Below are positions 4,481 to 6,516 of a stretch of 6,516 nt of DNA, in pieces (the first letter of the stretch is position 1; each line of letters begins with the position of its first letter). The stretch is from JAFAGX01 sp035624085 (GTDB lineage Bacteria > Acidobacteriota > Terriglobia > Terriglobales > Acidobacteriaceae), in assembly GCA_035624085.1 (NCBI GenBank), contig DASPSE010000456.1, positions 1 to 6,516 on the forward strand, given 5' to 3'. The notes under the pieces are model-generated. The model had not been told where the DNA came from, did no database searches, and saw only the letters and a list, made by a program, of their open reading frames with translations. A program made the translations under genes and the position numbers.

Positions 4481-6274
4481 ATGAAATTTCGCCTTTTGGT
4501 ATCTTTCTTACTGCTTCCTTTCCTGATTCAAGCGCAAACTTCCTCGAAGCCGACCGTAGCCGACGCCGAGAAGTTCATCAATGATGCTGAGGCCCGGTTG
4601 AGCGATCTCAACGTAAAGCTGAACCGCGCCGCGTGGGTGCAGGAGAACTTCATTACCGACGACACGGAAGCTCTTTCGGCTGACGCGCAGGACCTGATCA
4701 CGGCCGTCACCACAGAACTGGTGGATCAGGCGAAGCGTTTCGAGGGGCTGCAGATGCCGGCGCCATTGGCACGGAAATTCCTGCTCCTGAAATTGAGCCT
4801 TACCGCGCCCGCACCGCACGATCCCACGCTCCGCAAGGAGATGACCACGATTGCCATCTCGCTCGACTCCGATTACGGCAAAGGCAAGTACTGCCGCACT
4901 CCCGACGATTGCCTCGATATCACGGCGATCGAGACGATGATGGGGGACAACCGCGATCCCAACGAGTTGAAAGATCTTTGGGTGGGATGGCATAAGGTGG
5001 GCGCGCCCATGCGCCAGCGCTATGCGCGCTTTATCGAGCTTTCAAACCAGGGGGCCCGCGAGATCGGTTTCAAGGACGGCGGGGCGATGTGGCGCGCTGG
5101 TTACGATATGCCCCCCGAGCAATTCAGCGCTGAACTGGAGAGGCTATGGCAGCAGGTGCGGCCACTCTATCTTTCGCTGCACACGTTCGTGCGAGCGCGG
5201 CTCTCGCAGCATTACGGAGCAAGCGTAGTCCCGCCGGATGGCCCGCTTCGCGCGGATTTGCTGGGCAATCCCTGGGCGCAGGAGTGGGGCAATATTTTCC
5301 CGCTGCTCGGCTTGCCGGAGAACAGCCGTGGCTACGATCTCACCGAACTGCTGAGGGCCAAGGACGTTGATCCCAAAGACATGGTGCGCTACGGCGAAAA
5401 TTTCTACAAATCGCTGGGCTTCGCGCCGCTGCCGGAGACCTTCTGGGAGCGCTCGCTTTTCACCAAACCTCGCGACCGCGAAGTCGTCTGCCATGCCAGC
5501 GCCTGGGACATCGATAACCAGGATGACGTGCGGGTCAAAATGTGTATCCAGATCCGCGACGAGGACTTTGTCACGATTCATCACGAACTGGGACACAACA
5601 TGTACCAGCGGGCCTACAAAGATCAGCCGCCGCTGTTTCAAAACGGCGCCAATGACGGTTTTCATGAAGCCATCGGTGACACGATCGCGCTGGCCGTGAC
5701 CCCGGAATATCTGAAGCAGATTGGATTGCTCGACAAAGTGCCGTCCGCTGAGGCCGACATTCCGCTGCTGCTGAAGCAAGCGCTCGATAAGGTCGCATTT
5801 CTGCCCTTCGGGCTGGTGATCGATCAGTGGCGGTGGAAGGTGTTTTCGGGCGAGATCGCTCCGGCCGATTACAACAAAGCCTGGTGGGATTTGCGGCTGA
5901 AATACCAGGGAGTGGTGCCGCCGATTGCACGCAGCGAAGCCGATTTCGACCCGGGCGCCAAATATCACGTGGCCAGCCACACACCCTACATGCGGTATTT
6001 TCTTGCGGACATTCTGGAATTTCAGTTCTATCGCGCCATGTGCAACGAGGCAGGCTATACCGGGCCGCTGAATCGATGCACGTTCTATCAGTCGAAAGAA
6101 GCAGGTGCGAAACTGAACAAGATGCTGGCGATGGGAGCGAGCAAGCCCTGGCCCGACGCCCTGGAGGTCTTAACCGGTCAGCGCCAGATGGATGCCAGCG
6201 CGATTCTGGATTATTTTGCGCCGCTCAAAAAATGGCTGGATGAACAGAATCGGGGGCTGAAGAGCGGCTGGTAG
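4481..6274 (+). CDS. Secreted M2-family zinc peptidyl-dipeptidase (angiotensin-converting-enzyme-like)
   Basis: This 597-aa protein is a single-domain ACE homologue with a signal peptide (MKFR, a hydrophobic core, likely cleavage after Ala18 in LIQA-QT). The zinc site is H368-E369-L370-G371-H372 plus E396 in FHEAIGD, with the same 24-residue spacing as ACE. Substrate and transition-state residues of ACE are present: HASAWD (338-343), WAQ (265-267, carboxylate-binding Gln), Lys494 and His496 in AKYHV, and Tyr503, Arg505 and Tyr506 in PYMRYF. Six cysteines have the spacing of the three ACE disulfides (138/144, 337/355, 521/533), which fits an oxidising periplasmic location. Such enzymes remove dipeptides from peptide C-termini, and here the likely role is peptide nutrition or turnover (inference). 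Length matches one ACE catalytic domain. It has its own promoter and Shine-Dalgarno. One ACE chloride-site arginine appears replaced by His171. The physiological substrate is unknown. Confidence 0.95.
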   Translation: MKFRLLVSFLLLPFLIQAQTSSKPTVADAEKFINDAEARLSDLNVKLNRAAWVQENFITDDTEALSADAQDLITAVTTELVDQAKRFEGLQMPAPLARKFLLLKLSLTAPAPHDPTLRKEMTTIAISLDSDYGKGKYCRTPDDCLDITAIETMMGDNRDPNELKDLWVGWHKVGAPMRQRYARFIELSNQGAREIGFKDGGAMWRAGYDMPPEQFSAELERLWQQVRPLYLSLHTFVRARLSQHYGASVVPPDGPLRADLLGNPWAQEWGNIFPLLGLPENSRGYDLTELLRAKDVDPKDMVRYGENFYKSLGFAPLPETFWERSLFTKPRDREVVCHASAWDIDNQDDVRVKMCIQIRDEDFVTIHHELGHNMYQRAYKDQPPLFQNGANDGFHEAIGDTIALAVTPEYLKQIGLLDKVPSAEADIPLLLKQALDKVAFLPFGLVIDQWRWKVFSGEIAPADYNKAWWDLRLKYQGVVPPIARSEADFDPGAKYHVASHTPYMRYFLADILEFQFYRAMCNEAGYTGPLNRCTFYQSKEAGAKLNKMLAMGASKPWPDALEVLTGQRQMDASAILDYFAPLKKWLDEQNRGLKSGW

Positions 6275-6281
6275 AGAGCGC

Positions 6282-6516
6282 TCACCGTCCCTGAACTTCG
6301 ACGGCGTCCTCCAGCTGCATAAAGCCTCGGGGCCGTTCGGTGACGGCCACCCCGCGGCCATGCTCGCAATAGTGGGCGATCACGGCGGGCTTGGCCCAAT
6401 CCAAATCCCAGCCGTTCTCAATGGCGCACACGGTATATGAGCCGGGAATCACGTTGAGCAGATTGAAGCTGCCATCCAGGTCGCTCTGGTCTCTGCGGAA
6501 AAGGTCGCGGTTCGCT
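6282..6516 (-). CDS. C-terminal part of a carboxypeptidase-regulatory-like domain protein (5' part beyond the window)
   Basis: On the minus strand a frame is open from the right edge (first full codon 6515-6513) to a TGA at 6284-6282, giving 77 residues and no internal stop. It contains RRDQSDLDGSFNLLNVIPGS and then YTVCAIENGWDLDWAKPAVI. The D-x-DGSF-x-L-x-NV-x-PG-x-Y-x-V pattern is the edge of a carboxypeptidase-regulatory-like (CnaB-like, transthyretin-fold) beta-sandwich. The AIENGWDLDW tail is like that of large secreted or surface proteins common in Acidobacteria (from memory, not searched). Such domains usually stabilise extracellular proteins or bind glycans, so no enzymatic role can be assigned. 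It converges on the M2 peptidase gene with 7 nt between stop codons. The start and the rest of the domains lie outside the window. Confidence 0.82.
   Translation of the reverse strand, partial: ANRDLFRRDQSDLDGSFNLLNVIPGSYTVCAIENGWDLDWAKPAVIAHYCEHGRGVAVTERPRGFMQLEDAVEVQGR

Noticed and set aside
5144..5980. Long minus-strand open frame (278 codons) opposite the M2 peptidase
   Set aside because: It lies entirely antisense to a well-identified ACE-like gene, its translation shows no recognisable domain, and GC-rich codon structure readily opens such shadow frames.
6276..6283. GAGCGCTC palindrome as a terminator between convergent genes
   Set aside because: It is an 8-bp self-complementary site without a loop or T-run, and it overlaps the stop codon of the minus-strand gene.

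Overview
The window is a moderately GC-rich, tightly packed stretch of bacterial chromosome, and it reads mostly as core metabolism. The most likely source is an acidobacterium, possibly from the Koribacter/Terriglobia side. This is an inference from three things: an M2 (ACE-type) dipeptidyl carboxypeptidase, the tail of a carboxypeptidase-regulatory-like surface protein with a GSFNLLNVIPGSYTV...ENGWDLDW signature, and several degenerate short tandem repeats in and between genes. No rRNA, tRNA, CRISPR array, insertion sequence, phage gene or toxin/defence system is visible.

Layout, left to right. Positions 1-419 hold the 3' part of rlmH (23S rRNA pseudouridine methyltransferase). Then come cobO (corrinoid adenosyltransferase, 462-998), accD (acetyl-CoA carboxylase beta subunit, 1071-1922), folC (folylpolyglutamate/dihydrofolate synthase, 2055-3419) and plsC (1-acylglycerol-3-phosphate acyltransferase, TTG start, 3421-4287), all on the plus strand. 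The five genes look like one co-directional run with gaps of 42, 72, 132 and 1 nt. A 193-nt gap follows, with a hairpin, a long inverted repeat and a good sigma70-type promoter, and it leads into an exported M2 zinc peptidase (4481-6274). A convergent minus-strand gene, cut by the right edge (6282-6516), ends 7 nt from the peptidase stop.

Functionally, accD and plsC supply fatty-acid precursor (malonyl-CoA) and phosphatidic acid. folC retains and activates folates, cobO makes adenosylcobalamin precursors and rlmH matures the ribosome. The accD-folC neighbourhood is shared with many bacteria. The M2 peptidase is a separate, independently promoted, secreted function.

The most unusual content is not a protein system. 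It is a set of degenerate tandem repeats of 7 bp (accD leader, folC leader and start codon, and inside the folC reading frame) and about 9 bp (upstream of the M2 gene), often arranged as inverted pairs that can fold. They occupy places where leaders and ribosome-binding sites would be expected. I found no convincing undescribed multi-gene system.
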